A stretch of DNA of 64,000 nt. Origin: Bacteroidaceae bacterium (GTDB lineage Bacteria; Bacteroidota; Bacteroidia; Bacteroidales; Bacteroidaceae). Location of the stretch: NCBI GenBank assembly GCA_017617805.1, contig JAFZVN010000035.1, positions 40,895-104,894 of the forward strand, written 5' to 3'. The position numbers and the translations under genes are program-made. Under the pieces are notes generated by a model, which did not search any database, had not been told where the DNA came from, and saw nothing but the letters and a program-made list of their open reading frames with translations. Each line of letters begins with the position of its first letter. Positions within the stretch are counted from its first letter, which is position 1. Positions 15,296 to 24,225 of this stretch are shown here, in pieces.

Positions 15296-18100
15296 TTATT
15301 TAACAACAATTTTTTTTGTGCTTCTTTGGCCATCGGCTATCTTTTCTATAATATAGATTCCAGAAGCAAGATTTGTCGAATCTTTAACCAACTGTCCATT
15401 GATGGTGTACACTCTTTGTGTATCTTTAATAGAGTTAGATGGAGCAACAATGCTTGTCGTCTCAGGGATAACAGAACGAGTGACAGCCGTATAGTTAGAA
15501 CCATCCCACTCTTCGTTAACAGTATCAATGTAACGTTTTCCGCTGGTGACTGTAACCGCATCATCGTATTTCCACATTGCATACACGAAGAAACGATAGC
15601 TGGAGTTATTTACTTCTGAAGCGGAGAAACTAGTCTCAAAACGCGTATCGCCTGGATTGGACTGCCTTTTCTCAATCGATTTTACTTCATTACCAACAGC
15701 ATCCTCATAACCAAAGACTAAGAAATACTGTCTGCCTTCCAACTCGGAATCCGACACACCTGTCGTTGTTGCAATCATTGTTCCACTCACGCCGGAGCCT
15801 TTCTTGGTCAAAGATGAGGGCGTAGCAGGCTTATTATATATACGAATGGTTTTGCTCATTGTGTTATCTGCCCATAATCCATCGCGATAATTACTTGTAC
15901 GCAAGGTGTACACAACATCTTTGCTACCTTTTGTCGCACCAAGAGCATAAGTGGTGACTTCATCAATCGTCGATTTCCACTGATTGACGGTCGAGTAGTT
16001 GTATATTTCTTCACCATCCCTACTCCATACATAATTCCAAACAGAAGGATTTCCATAACCTCCAACAGCTCTATTGACGGAAAGCTGGAGTGTATTCCCA
16101 ACTCGTATGGCACCATCGATGGATGTTCCATCAAAATGATTCTTTGTGTTTTGCAAATCCGCGATGGCAAAATCAGAGATGTTTTTTGGAGCTGGCCAAT
16201 AGTTGATATTGAATGGAATGGTCAGGTCATACCGTTTTTTCCCGTTTAGCGTATAAGTGACATTGGCACCGATAACGTACTTCTTCATGTTTGCATCTCC
16301 TGAAGTTGTATAGTCAATGTTATCTGTATATGTCGTTGATGTTGCATTCGCAATAGCTTTTCCATCTTTCAGCCATTGACATTTCAAACCTTCATCATGA
16401 CCGCCAGAAAGAGAGATTGATAACGGAACTTGACGACCTCCACATGTTTCATAAGAATCTTCATACCCTACAGATCTATTTGCTAATGGTGTTTCATACA
16501 CTTGGTAAGAGCGTTTGTATTCTGCTCTGAACGGAGCCTCCATCTCGTTTTCTCCATTGACCACAGAAATGACCAATTGATGAACTCCAATTGTTGTGGA
16601 TAAAGTATATGGGGCAAATAATGCCTTTCCATTATCTGTAACAGAATATGACCATTCCGTTGAGCCATTCCGATTATCAACAGAGACATTGACAACATCC
16701 CTATTTATTAGAGACAATTGACTTCCCTCTGCATTCCTATAGGCCTGCGTCAAGGTGCATGTGAGATTGTCGATAGGAAGATTTTGTGCCCCTTCAAAGT
16801 TATTGCTATAATTTATGTTTTCAGTTATCACAGTAGAGGGAATCTGATACACATTTAAAGTATAGGTCTGAGTAGCATAGGGTTCCCACACCACATCTCC
16901 ATAATTATTACTTGCTTGAAGTGTATAAGTATATGTTCCCACAGTGGTTGGCTTTACTGTTAAATCTTTTGATGTTCCTTCCATATCACCAGACCATTCA
17001 TACACATTCCCATTAGGATATCCCCCATTGTTGTATGTAGGGGAGAAAGTTACAGATTCACCTAAATAGATGGATTTCGTCAACTTATCCGCAGATAGTG
17101 TTGCCGCAGGATAGATCGTGTATTCCTCATTGAAAAGTTCATCACTTCTCCATATTTCAGTATCGTCATCAGCATAGGAAACAACTACCAATTTGACAAC
17201 TTCTTTCACAATGGCATTAGTGGCAACAGTTTGGGGATTGAACCGTCCGCTTCGAGAAAAGGTTTCATTCTCATCCACATACCAGTAGTATTCAGTTGTA
17301 TTACCTCCTCCATCAACTTCGGCAGACCAATAACCATCGGGCAACTGCTTATAGAAATGCAAATCATCCGCTATAGACTGAATCCGAACGGAAGGAGTTT
17401 CATATACATAAATAGGGTAACTGATAGTTTCTTTATACCATTCGGTCTCATTATCTGGAGCCACATTCGTAATGGTAAGCGTTAAAGTAGTTGTTTCTTT
17501 AAGACTGGCAGTTGCAGGGTTAAAACTCATCTGCAAATCTGTTGTCCCGTCATCCCAAGAATAAGACCAAGTGCCTCCACCAGATCCTTCCGCTTGAACG
17601 CCTATGGAGATGGGTGAACTCGAGGATGTATAATACAGCTTTTCCGAAGGAGAGCATTGAGGAGCGACAATTGCGGGTAACACAGTCAGCTGATATTCTC
17701 CATCCCCCTGTACTTCTACTGACTGTTTGTTGGCAGTGGAATATTTCATAGCCATACTGATAGCCGCATCGGTCATTTCTTTTGCAAGAGTTACATTGAA
17801 AGTCAATAGATTCTCAACAGAAAGTGTGTAGTCCTCTTGAACAAGATCTACGGTCTGTCCATCTAAAGTGTAGGACAAAGACTCCACCGAAGTGATAGGT
17901 TCGGTCGGGTCGACTTGAACTGTCAAAGTCATTTGCTCGCCCACCATTGTGTAATAGGTGTTGTCGATAGATACCGCTTTCGAGTCAGGCACATTAAAAT
18001 TCATGGAAATCGTAGCCGTTTCCTGGGCTAATATTCCCACACTACTTCCCCATAGAAATACTATCGAAAGGAAGAGTTTTTTTGTTACTGTCTTTTTCAT
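15296..18100 (-). CDS. Large secreted multi-Ig/PKD-like protein with sorting-type tail
   Basis: A protein of 934 residues, taking the start at the Met of MKKTVTKKLFLSIVFLWGSS, which begins a good signal peptide; the longer frame to 18151 would overlap the kinase gene and is unlikely. The body is a chain of about seven or eight beta-sandwich repeats with a recurrent pattern (GG-.-WSYSWDDG, STEYYWYVDENETF, YPNGNVYEWSGDMEGT, WSYSVTDNGKALF, LKCQWLKDGKAI, WNYVWSRDGEEI), similar to PKD/Ig-like domains. The end (VYTINGQLVKDSTNLASGIY, then STKKIVVK) has the form of a type A C-terminal sorting signal of the type IX secretion system. It should be surface-exposed or released. Ligand unknown; no enzyme motif seen. 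Confidence 0.8.
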   Translation of the reverse strand: MKKTVTKKLFLSIVFLWGSSVGILAQETATISMNFNVPDSKAVSIDNTYYTMVGEQMTLTVQVDPTEPITSVESLSYTLDGQTVDLVQEDYTLSVENLLTFNVTLAKEMTDAAISMAMKYSTANKQSVEVQGDGEYQLTVLPAIVAPQCSPSEKLYYTSSSSPISIGVQAEGSGGGTWSYSWDDGTTDLQMSFNPATASLKETTTLTLTITNVAPDNETEWYKETISYPIYVYETPSVRIQSIADDLHFYKQLPDGYWSAEVDGGGNTTEYYWYVDENETFSRSGRFNPQTVATNAIVKEVVKLVVVSYADDDTEIWRSDELFNEEYTIYPAATLSADKLTKSIYLGESVTFSPTYNNGGYPNGNVYEWSGDMEGTSKDLTVKPTTVGTYTYTLQASNNYGDVVWEPYATQTYTLNVYQIPSTVITENINYSNNFEGAQNLPIDNLTCTLTQAYRNAEGSQLSLINRDVVNVSVDNRNGSTEWSYSVTDNGKALFAPYTLSTTIGVHQLVISVVNGENEMEAPFRAEYKRSYQVYETPLANRSVGYEDSYETCGGRQVPLSISLSGGHDEGLKCQWLKDGKAIANATSTTYTDNIDYTTSGDANMKKYVIGANVTYTLNGKKRYDLTIPFNINYWPAPKNISDFAIADLQNTKNHFDGTSIDGAIRVGNTLQLSVNRAVGGYGNPSVWNYVWSRDGEEIYNYSTVNQWKSTIDEVTTYALGATKGSKDVVYTLRTSNYRDGLWADNTMSKTIRIYNKPATPSSLTKKGSGVSGTMIATTTGVSDSELEGRQYFLVFGYEDAVGNEVKSIEKRQSNPGDTRFETSFSASEVNNSSYRFFVYAMWKYDDAVTVTSGKRYIDTVNEEWDGSNYTAVTRSVIPETTSIVAPSNSIKDTQRVYTINGQLVKDSTNLASGIYIIEKIADGQRSTKKIVVK

Positions 18101-18131
18101 ATTCTTGAATCGTTTATAATAATATACACCA

Positions 18132-19187
18132 TTAATGGATGAAATAAGCAATCAGTCCTCCCAATATCAACCCTGCCACCATGATAATGATAATTAGAAT
18201 CTTATTCACATCAAAGGAATGAGAGTCCTTTTTCTTGCCGGTAATACTATCCAATGCTACACGGAATTCTGATGCCGATTGATATCGGTCACTTTGTTTC
18301 TTTTCCGTAGCCTTTCGAATGACATCGCGTATTTTTTTATCTTGTACATTAGACAAGGGCATCTTATTATGGATTTGCATATCCAAAACTTCCTGAATAG
18401 AGCCTTGGAAAGGCAAACTACCGGTAATAATCTGATATAATAGGATTCCTATAGCATACACATCTGTCGTTCGGTCTTGGTGTAAAAGATCTCCCCTTAC
18501 CAATTCAGGTGCAGCGTATGCAGCCTTACCCACAAACTGACCCAACGTGGTCAGATGTTGCTCATTCGTAGCAGTAATATTATTAAGTTTTTTTGCAATA
18601 CCTAAATCTATAAGTTTAACCTTCCCTGACTCTGTTATCATGATATTGCTGGGATCTATATCACGATGGATATATCCATGATCATGCAAAGCTTGGATAC
18701 CAGAAAGCACGCCACTCACAATGAAACGAGCAAAACGGTTTTTGTCATTCTGATATAGTTCATACAAATCTCTCACCCGAGGGAATTTTTCAAAGGTTTG
18801 CGTATTGACAACACCATTAATGATGTCAAGAAGCATTACACCATGTAATAATTCACTGATTACATGATAATGAACATTTCCCCTTCCATACAGATCTGCC
18901 TCTCCTATTTGCACGAATCCCAACATCTCAACCAAGTTCTCATGTACAATATGTATAGAGGCTTCTCTTTTTGAACGCATGATAACATTTTCTGTCAAGT
19001 CATCAAATAGGAACTTGATAGCAACTTCTCGTTTAGCGCCTGTCTGTTCGTTGATTTGTACACCACGACGCACTATTCCAGTACCGCCTTCTCCTAAAGG
19101 CTTCTCAGACACATCTAATTCATAATAGGTTCCTTTCTGTTGCTCAGCGGCACCTTGGAATCTCATTATATCAGCTGGATTTCCCAT
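18132..19187 (-). CDS. Tail-anchored Ser/Thr protein kinase (atypical catalytic loop)
   Basis: A 351-residue kinase. Glycine loop GEGGTGIVRRG (residues 32-42), ATP lysine K58 (VAIKF), catalytic loop HRDIDPSN (174-181), DLG (194-196) and APE motif (YAAPE) are present. The usual lysine of HRDxKxxN is Asp178 here, an uncommon change that may alter catalysis or mark a regulatory kinase. A single membrane segment at the very end (ILIIIIMVAGLILGGLIAYFIH) leaves no periplasmic domain, so sensing must involve a partner in the membrane or cytoplasm. The gene starts 2 bases after the 19189 gene ends. It is one of two kinases in the operon, and the FHA proteins are likely substrates or readers. Confidence 0.88.
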   Translation of the reverse strand: MGNPADIMRFQGAAEQQKGTYYELDVSEKPLGEGGTGIVRRGVQINEQTGAKREVAIKFLFDDLTENVIMRSKREASIHIVHENLVEMLGFVQIGEADLYGRGNVHYHVISELLHGVMLLDIINGVVNTQTFEKFPRVRDLYELYQNDKNRFARFIVSGVLSGIQALHDHGYIHRDIDPSNIMITESGKVKLIDLGIAKKLNNITATNEQHLTTLGQFVGKAAYAAPELVRGDLLHQDRTTDVYAIGILLYQIITGSLPFQGSIQEVLDMQIHNKMPLSNVQDKKIRDVIRKATEKKQSDRYQSASEFRVALDSITGKKKDSHSFDVNKILIIIIMVAGLILGGLIAYFIH

Positions 19188-19188
19188 A

Positions 19189-20457
19189 TTACTCTATTTC
19201 AAAAAGAATACACTTTCTATCGCTTTCCCTATATAAAATGTAAACACCTTTTTGCAAAATGTATGATCTACACAAAAGTTCATCCTCTTTGCCACAAACT
19301 ATTGAAGATTGAGAGTCGATTTTGTTCGTGACTATAGTTTCATATGAAAAAGAGAATCGATAATCTTTCACTTTCTTTATGGATTTAAATAAGAGACTTT
19401 CTTTATTCCCTTTTGTATTCTTCATCGCTATCTCAACTGATGTTTCAAAAGAATTCTCAGGTATTTTTATCTTTACGATACAAGAATCGCCTCTTACTTC
19501 TATTTTCTTTGAAGAGAAGGTGGTACTCACTTTTGCTTGGTACCACTGAGTCAACGTATCATTCACATAAACATGGTCATCTTCTACATTATACAGGATT
19601 TTCTTTTTATACTCGTTGTTGGGATATTTTTGTATTTCTGTCACATCTTTCATTCTCACTTTGTGGGATTGATCATCCTTATCTGTTACCTCGAGATAAC
19701 TATCGTCAATATCATTACCATAATATCGCATTGTTATCACACCTTCGTATTCCTGCCCATTTTGATTTGTCTTCACTCTTTCCCAATATTGACTTTGTTC
19801 ACAAAAGGACAAATCAGAAAATCCTTTTTCTTTTTTTTCTGAAATGATATCGGAGATTTTGATAACTTTTATCCCCCCAGTCTCCTGCTTAATTCTGACT
19901 TTCTCTCCAAGTTCTTGGCTTATTATCTGCCCCTTGATTGTTTCCTCTCCGTTGTCATTCTTCTTCTTGATCACATCAATCGTCTTATTAATGATGTTGT
20001 CTGGCTCAAGGATTCTTTCCACATATTTGATTTTTGCAAAAGGAATTGTATCTATTCGTTTTATTCTATCTATAAACTTTATTTCATCTCCATCTTCTAA
20101 CACATAGACATCTTGCAAATTTTCGCTTTTGGCCTTATTGAAGATGATGTCTGAAAGAATCAGTCCATCCTCATCCTTCCTGATAAGATCTCGATTCTCC
20201 TTTGCCCATTTTTTCCAATGTTCAGGAAGCTTATCAATGTCCAATTTTTGTTTCGGTATGGCAGTTGCCCCCGTAACAATAGCCGTTGTTTGATAAGATT
20301 CAAAGATAAAGTATTCCTTGTCAAGAGGTTGAACCTTGATGTATCCATCATGAACTGAGCCATCTTTTAAAACAAGACGGTCTACTGGCTCTTGGGCAAT
20401 GGCCAGACATGGTATAAACAATAATAAAGATAGAAAAAGATTTCGCATAATCATCAA
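19189..20457 (-). CDS. Secreted protein with repeated small beta domains
   Basis: A 422-residue protein with signal peptide (NLFLSLLLFIPCLAIAQ). I see no known family, but the mature part seems to repeat a ~60-residue unit: a DG-containing strand, a turn, an IKF/VRI strand and a lysine-rich end. Examples are LKDGSVHDGYIKVQPLDKEY, LEDGDEIKFIDRIKRIDTIP, EETIKGQIISQELGEKVRIK and QEYEGVITMRYY. This resembles barrel-like small domains of Sm or SH3 type; that is only a shape impression. Its ATG overlaps the stop of the FHA-protease gene by 4 bases (ATGA), so the two are translationally coupled. It could be a substrate or partner of the periplasmic protease. Confidence 0.7.
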   Translation of the reverse strand: MMIMRNLFLSLLLFIPCLAIAQEPVDRLVLKDGSVHDGYIKVQPLDKEYFIFESYQTTAIVTGATAIPKQKLDIDKLPEHWKKWAKENRDLIRKDEDGLILSDIIFNKAKSENLQDVYVLEDGDEIKFIDRIKRIDTIPFAKIKYVERILEPDNIINKTIDVIKKKNDNGEETIKGQIISQELGEKVRIKQETGGIKVIKISDIISEKKEKGFSDLSFCEQSQYWERVKTNQNGQEYEGVITMRYYGNDIDDSYLEVTDKDDQSHKVRMKDVTEIQKYPNNEYKKKILYNVEDDHVYVNDTLTQWYQAKVSTTFSSKKIEVRGDSCIVKIKIPENSFETSVEIAMKNTKGNKESLLFKSIKKVKDYRFSFSYETIVTNKIDSQSSIVCGKEDELLCRSYILQKGVYILYRESDRKCILFEIE

Positions 20458-22031
20458 TTGATATTAAGGTTTACTTCTTCATCATAAAGTTTCTTTAAGT
20501 AATTTGCTAAGACCGCAAAGGTTACAGTAGCACCTTGGTAACCGCTATTCAGAACACCAACAAGCTGCCCTTTTTCATTAAAAATGGGAGAGCCGCTACT
20601 ACCACCTACTGAACTTGCCTGAAATTCAAATTCATATTTGTCTTGTACTTTACTGCATCTCGTATTTCTAAGATTGGGTTCTAAACTTTTGCTCTTTTCA
20701 TTCATTCCCCAACTCAGTCCGTGAGGGTATCCAAAAACATAGAGAAGATCCTTTTGTGGTTCAATTTTAGCCAAATAGAACTTATCAGGGCTAAAGACTT
20801 TTTCTATCTTCGCAGGAGTCTTCTTATCATTCAATTGCAGAATGGCAAGATCTATGTCCTTATTTCCAGATTCACACAAGACAAAGCAACGCTGGAATTC
20901 GTCTTCATGAGTGTAATTCTGTCCTGGATAACCTACAGTGATATAATCTATTGCACCCGAAATAATCACCTCCGATTTCCTAATGCGGTCTATTTTGGCT
21001 TTCAAATCTGGCCAACTATTACTTTCATCAAGAAGAATTCTTCCCAATGTCGTTCCTTGCAGCCTTTTTAAGGCTGTTACCATCGAGTTTACACTAAAGT
21101 AATCCAAATTGTCCACTTGGAGTTGATTTGCTATAAACTTTTGATAATTTTGTTGGAGATTTTCTGTTATCTCCTTACTACGGTACTCTTCCTCCCATGG
21201 AATGGCAACATGGCGATTGGTGGCCATTCTTCCATCATTATCAAGGAAGAATGCAGTTGCTTGATATGGAATGGCCTCTGTTTTCTTCTCTAACAATGTT
21301 TTATTAGCATCAGATAAAGGATTGTCTTTCAATGTGACTTCATAGTGATAAGCTGCACGCACATATACGACAGCATTATGATAATCGTTGGGATTGAATG
21401 GTTTAAATGGATTGTTCAAACCGTCTTTGTCTATAAAGAGGAAACACAAAAGTCCTATCAATGCAGCTGCAACCACGCCCATTGAGGCCCAACCCCATGT
21501 GGGGATTGTGGGTGGCAAATATTGTTGGATCTGTTCTGTAATATCCTCTCCCCCACAGATAATATTATCTCCACGTTTGATGCGTTCAGGTTTGCCTGAA
21601 GCTATTTTTTCTCCATTAATTTGAGTTCCATTCTTTGATCCATTATCTATCAAAAAAGCTTTTCCTTCTTTTGTTATCTTCAGGCACGCATGGTATCTAC
21701 TCACTGCGGCACTATTAATGACCAAATCATTCCGATAATTGGTTCCGATATTGACAATCGTCTTATACTTATCGTTCCTTTCTAAGGCAGGGACACGTGC
21801 CCAAACAAGGGTTTCATCCGCAAAACGAATCAAATCGCCTCGACGGACAGATATTTCTTGGTTGGCTTCAATCTTTCTGTTTCCGACAAACGTACCATTC
21901 GTGCTATCCTTATCTTCAAGATAGATGTCTCCATTGTCCAATAAAGTCAAGTCGGCATGATGAGCACTTACGTACTTATTATGAATGACAATGTCACACA
22001 TGGACGAGCTTCCAATTTTAATCAGTTTCAT
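20454..22031 (-). CDS. Double FHA - transmembrane - trypsin-like protease
   Basis: A 525-residue transmembrane protein. Two cytoplasmic FHA domains occupy about 1-70 (IGSSSMCDIVI, SAHHADLTLL, DKDSTNGTFVGN) and 92-165 (IGTNYRNDLVI, SRYHACLKI, DNGSKNGTQING). A membrane segment follows at 180-201, then a periplasmic S1/HtrA-like protease domain (about 220-520). The catalytic triad can be read as His274 (ATNRHVAIPW), Asp394 (DIDLAILQL) and Ser479 (GGSSGSPIF). There is no PDZ domain. The arrangement suggests that phosphothreonine recognition in the cytoplasm could control proteolysis in the periplasm. It is downstream of a third FHA protein and coupled to the next gene by ATGA. Domain reading is firm; the signalling direction is inference. 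Confidence 0.88.
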   Translation of the reverse strand: MKLIKIGSSSMCDIVIHNKYVSAHHADLTLLDNGDIYLEDKDSTNGTFVGNRKIEANQEISVRRGDLIRFADETLVWARVPALERNDKYKTIVNIGTNYRNDLVINSAAVSRYHACLKITKEGKAFLIDNGSKNGTQINGEKIASGKPERIKRGDNIICGGEDITEQIQQYLPPTIPTWGWASMGVVAAALIGLLCFLFIDKDGLNNPFKPFNPNDYHNAVVYVRAAYHYEVTLKDNPLSDANKTLLEKKTEAIPYQATAFFLDNDGRMATNRHVAIPWEEEYRSKEITENLQQNYQKFIANQLQVDNLDYFSVNSMVTALKRLQGTTLGRILLDESNSWPDLKAKIDRIRKSEVIISGAIDYITVGYPGQNYTHEDEFQRCFVLCESGNKDIDLAILQLNDKKTPAKIEKVFSPDKFYLAKIEPQKDLLYVFGYPHGLSWGMNEKSKSLEPNLRNTRCSKVQDKYEFEFQASSVGGSSGSPIFNEKGQLVGVLNSGYQGATVTFAVLANYLKKLYDEEVNLNIN

Positions 22032-22081
22032 ATGTTTAGATTTTATTTCGTTTATAATTATTCTTATCTTCTCAATTGATT

Positions 22082-22774
22082 TTAATAAATACGCCGTGGC
22101 TTTGAATTCTTTTTGTCTTCTTCTTTAGGCTTAGTTTTTTCAACTTTTTTCTTTGTTTGAGTAGCAGAATCCCTTTGGGCTTTTTCTGCTGCAGCCCTTC
22201 TTTGAGCTTCCTTCTGGAGTTCTCGATGATACCATGTATCACTTTTCTTCGTTGTGTCTTTCGCCTGTGCATCTGAAGTTTGCTCAGTCTCAGGCTGAAT
22301 TACATCTCTTTCTTGTCTATCAGGCTTAGTTGAAGACGGTTCTGTGGAGGATATCCCTTCTTTTGAATTCGAAGGAACACTCGTTTCAGTGATATCACCT
22401 TCTAATGATGAAGAACCACCATCATATTCAGGCATCCTATCACAGGATTTAGCAAAAAACATCACAGCGACAGCAATTAAAATGAGGCCTAATAGAGAAA
22501 GAGCGACAATCTTAATTGGTTTTGTTGGGTCGGGAACATCACTCCAATCTAATTGACGAGCATGGCCAAACACAATATTGTTCTTGCGTGTCACAGGAAC
22601 TGGTACATTTTTTGCAATTTTGATGCCATTGACATAAGTTCCATTTGAACTCATATCAACGATTTCCATTTTTCCCGTATTATGTATCTTGAGTAAAGCA
22701 TGACGGCGGCTTATGCGCTCATCATTGATACAGATAGTACAGTTGGCATCTCGACCTATTGTTATTGTTTTCAT
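22082..22774 (-). CDS. FHA-domain membrane protein
   Basis: A 230-residue protein. The FHA domain is at residues 1-85 (ITIGRDANCTICI, ISRRHALLKI, DMSSNGTYVNG), with the conserved GR, SxxH and NG positions. A membrane segment lies at about 105-125 (VALSLLGLILIAVAVMFFAK). A long, disordered, periplasmic tail follows, rich in Ser/Thr/Glu/Lys and ending in a basic stretch. No folded periplasmic domain is visible. It is placed between the phosphatase and the FHA-protease genes and should bind phosphothreonine made by the operon's kinases. The tail might bind peptidoglycan or a partner; unproven. Confidence 0.85.
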   Translation of the reverse strand: MKTITIGRDANCTICINDERISRRHALLKIHNTGKMEIVDMSSNGTYVNGIKIAKNVPVPVTRKNNIVFGHARQLDWSDVPDPTKPIKIVALSLLGLILIAVAVMFFAKSCDRMPEYDGGSSSLEGDITETSVPSNSKEGISSTEPSSTKPDRQERDVIQPETEQTSDAQAKDTTKKSDTWYHRELQKEAQRRAAAEKAQRDSATQTKKKVEKTKPKEEDKKNSKPRRIY

Positions 22775-22782
22775 ATCTTATA

Positions 22783-24225
22783 CTATTTGGTTTTCTGTAT
22801 ATTACTAATTATCTCATTTATTTGGTGTCGGCCACTTTGTGTTAGTTTTCCATCTTGCCCTCTGTATTTGTTTATTTTCTCCCAATCAATGGTACTCTTT
22901 ATCGCCTTAATTGTCTGTTTTCTGTCAGGAAATTCTTTCTCTATTTTATCTAATTCCCCATTTATTTCTTTTTTCTTTTTTTCTAATTGGGTTTTCAACG
23001 TACTTTCATCTTTTTCATTCAGTTGCAATAACCCTTGTAATCCCTTTATTATTTCCTGTAATGCTTGATCAAAATCAGGAACTGCATTGGAAGAAGAAGA
23101 GTCATTTCCACGATGGTTTCTGCTTTGCTGTTTCTGCAAATTATTCAGCACAGAATCAAGCCCATCCATTCGTTGTTCAAGATTCTTTTTTCTTCTTACA
23201 TCATCTCGAATCTTTTGCATATCTTCCATCAACTGTATCTCTCTTTTTTGAATCAATTCCACAGAATCTTTCCATGTCTGAATTTCCGAGTCTTTCTCTT
23301 TTATGGTTGATTCTAATTCTTCAATCTTATTTATACGTGCCTGATTCTTGCTACTTGAATAACTTTGAACCATATTGAATATGACACTGACAATCAGCAA
23401 TAAACCGACTGCTCCAATGATCAACTTTGCTTTTCTATTCATTTTTTCTTTGAGTTTTGAATCGATTTTTGTTTCAATCATCGCCAAAGTCAAATTATCG
23501 TGATGATTTCCTCTATCATGACCCAGCGAATCAACTTTATTGGATAAAGAGTCTACAACATTTGAAAGCGAACGACGTTCAGAGAGATTTTTTATCAATT
23601 GCGGCTCAGGCATTGCACTCCATATTCCGTCAGAACATAAGACAAACCTATCCCCTTTTTCGAATGGTAAAATATCGATGTCTGGTTTACTCTTTCCATC
23701 AACACCAATCGCCTTCGTTATAATATTGGCTTGTGCTGACAACCTTGCTTGTTCTTCTGTTATTGTTCCACTCTGAACCATCTCACTTACCATTGAGTGA
23801 TCCCAAGTTCTGAACACTTTCGCCCCATCACGTAGTTTGTATATTCGACTATCACCTATATGTAATACAACCGCTGATTCATGATTAATATAGAGTGCAG
23901 CAATGGTTGTGCCCATTCCCTTCAACACAGGTGCTCCTTGCATCTTATTGAGCAAAGCTGCTTGAGCTCTCTCTACTGCTAATTTAAGTGCTTCCTCACG
24001 GTTCTGGTGTAGACGGCTTGACTCCAAAATGGATTGCTTGAAAATTTCCACTGTTGTGAAAGAAGCGATTTTCCCACCTGGTCCTCCACCCATTCCATCA
24101 CAGACGAGGACTAAAAGACCATCAGGAGTTTCAACATAGCCAAAACTATCTTGATTCTCAGGACGACCACCGATCCGCGATTCCAGAAAACCTAAAAATG
24201 GGTATTTAGTGAGTATCTGTTCCAT
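22783..24225 (-). CDS. Membrane-anchored PP2C protein phosphatase with coiled coil
   Basis: A 480-residue protein. Residues 15-255 form a PPM/PP2C domain with the metal-binding motifs GGRPENQDS (Asp26), VCDGMGGG (Asp43), LHIGDSRIY, FVLCSDGIW and HHDNLTLAMI. A membrane helix lies near 268-290 (AKLIIGAVGLLLIVSVIFNM). The remaining ~190 residues are an extracytoplasmic coiled coil (about 300-380) and a helical, lysine-rich end. It should reverse phosphorylation by the two operon kinases. Its ATG directly follows the stop of the kinase gene 24226-25179, the classic kinase/phosphatase pairing. The long periplasmic coiled coil could sense envelope state; inference. Confidence 0.9.
   Translation of the reverse strand: MEQILTKYPFLGFLESRIGGRPENQDSFGYVETPDGLLVLVCDGMGGGPGGKIASFTTVEIFKQSILESSRLHQNREEALKLAVERAQAALLNKMQGAPVLKGMGTTIAALYINHESAVVLHIGDSRIYKLRDGAKVFRTWDHSMVSEMVQSGTITEEQARLSAQANIITKAIGVDGKSKPDIDILPFEKGDRFVLCSDGIWSAMPEPQLIKNLSERRSLSNVVDSLSNKVDSLGHDRGNHHDNLTLAMIETKIDSKLKEKMNRKAKLIIGAVGLLLIVSVIFNMVQSYSSSKNQARINKIEELESTIKEKDSEIQTWKDSVELIQKREIQLMEDMQKIRDDVRRKKNLEQRMDGLDSVLNNLQKQQSRNHRGNDSSSSNAVPDFDQALQEIIKGLQGLLQLNEKDESTLKTQLEKKKKEINGELDKIEKEFPDRKQTIKAIKSTIDWEKINKYRGQDGKLTQSGRHQINEIISNIQKTK

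Noticed and set aside
18101-18151. Longer start for the multi-Ig protein
   Set aside because: It would overlap the kinase gene and place 17 residues before an otherwise perfect signal peptide.
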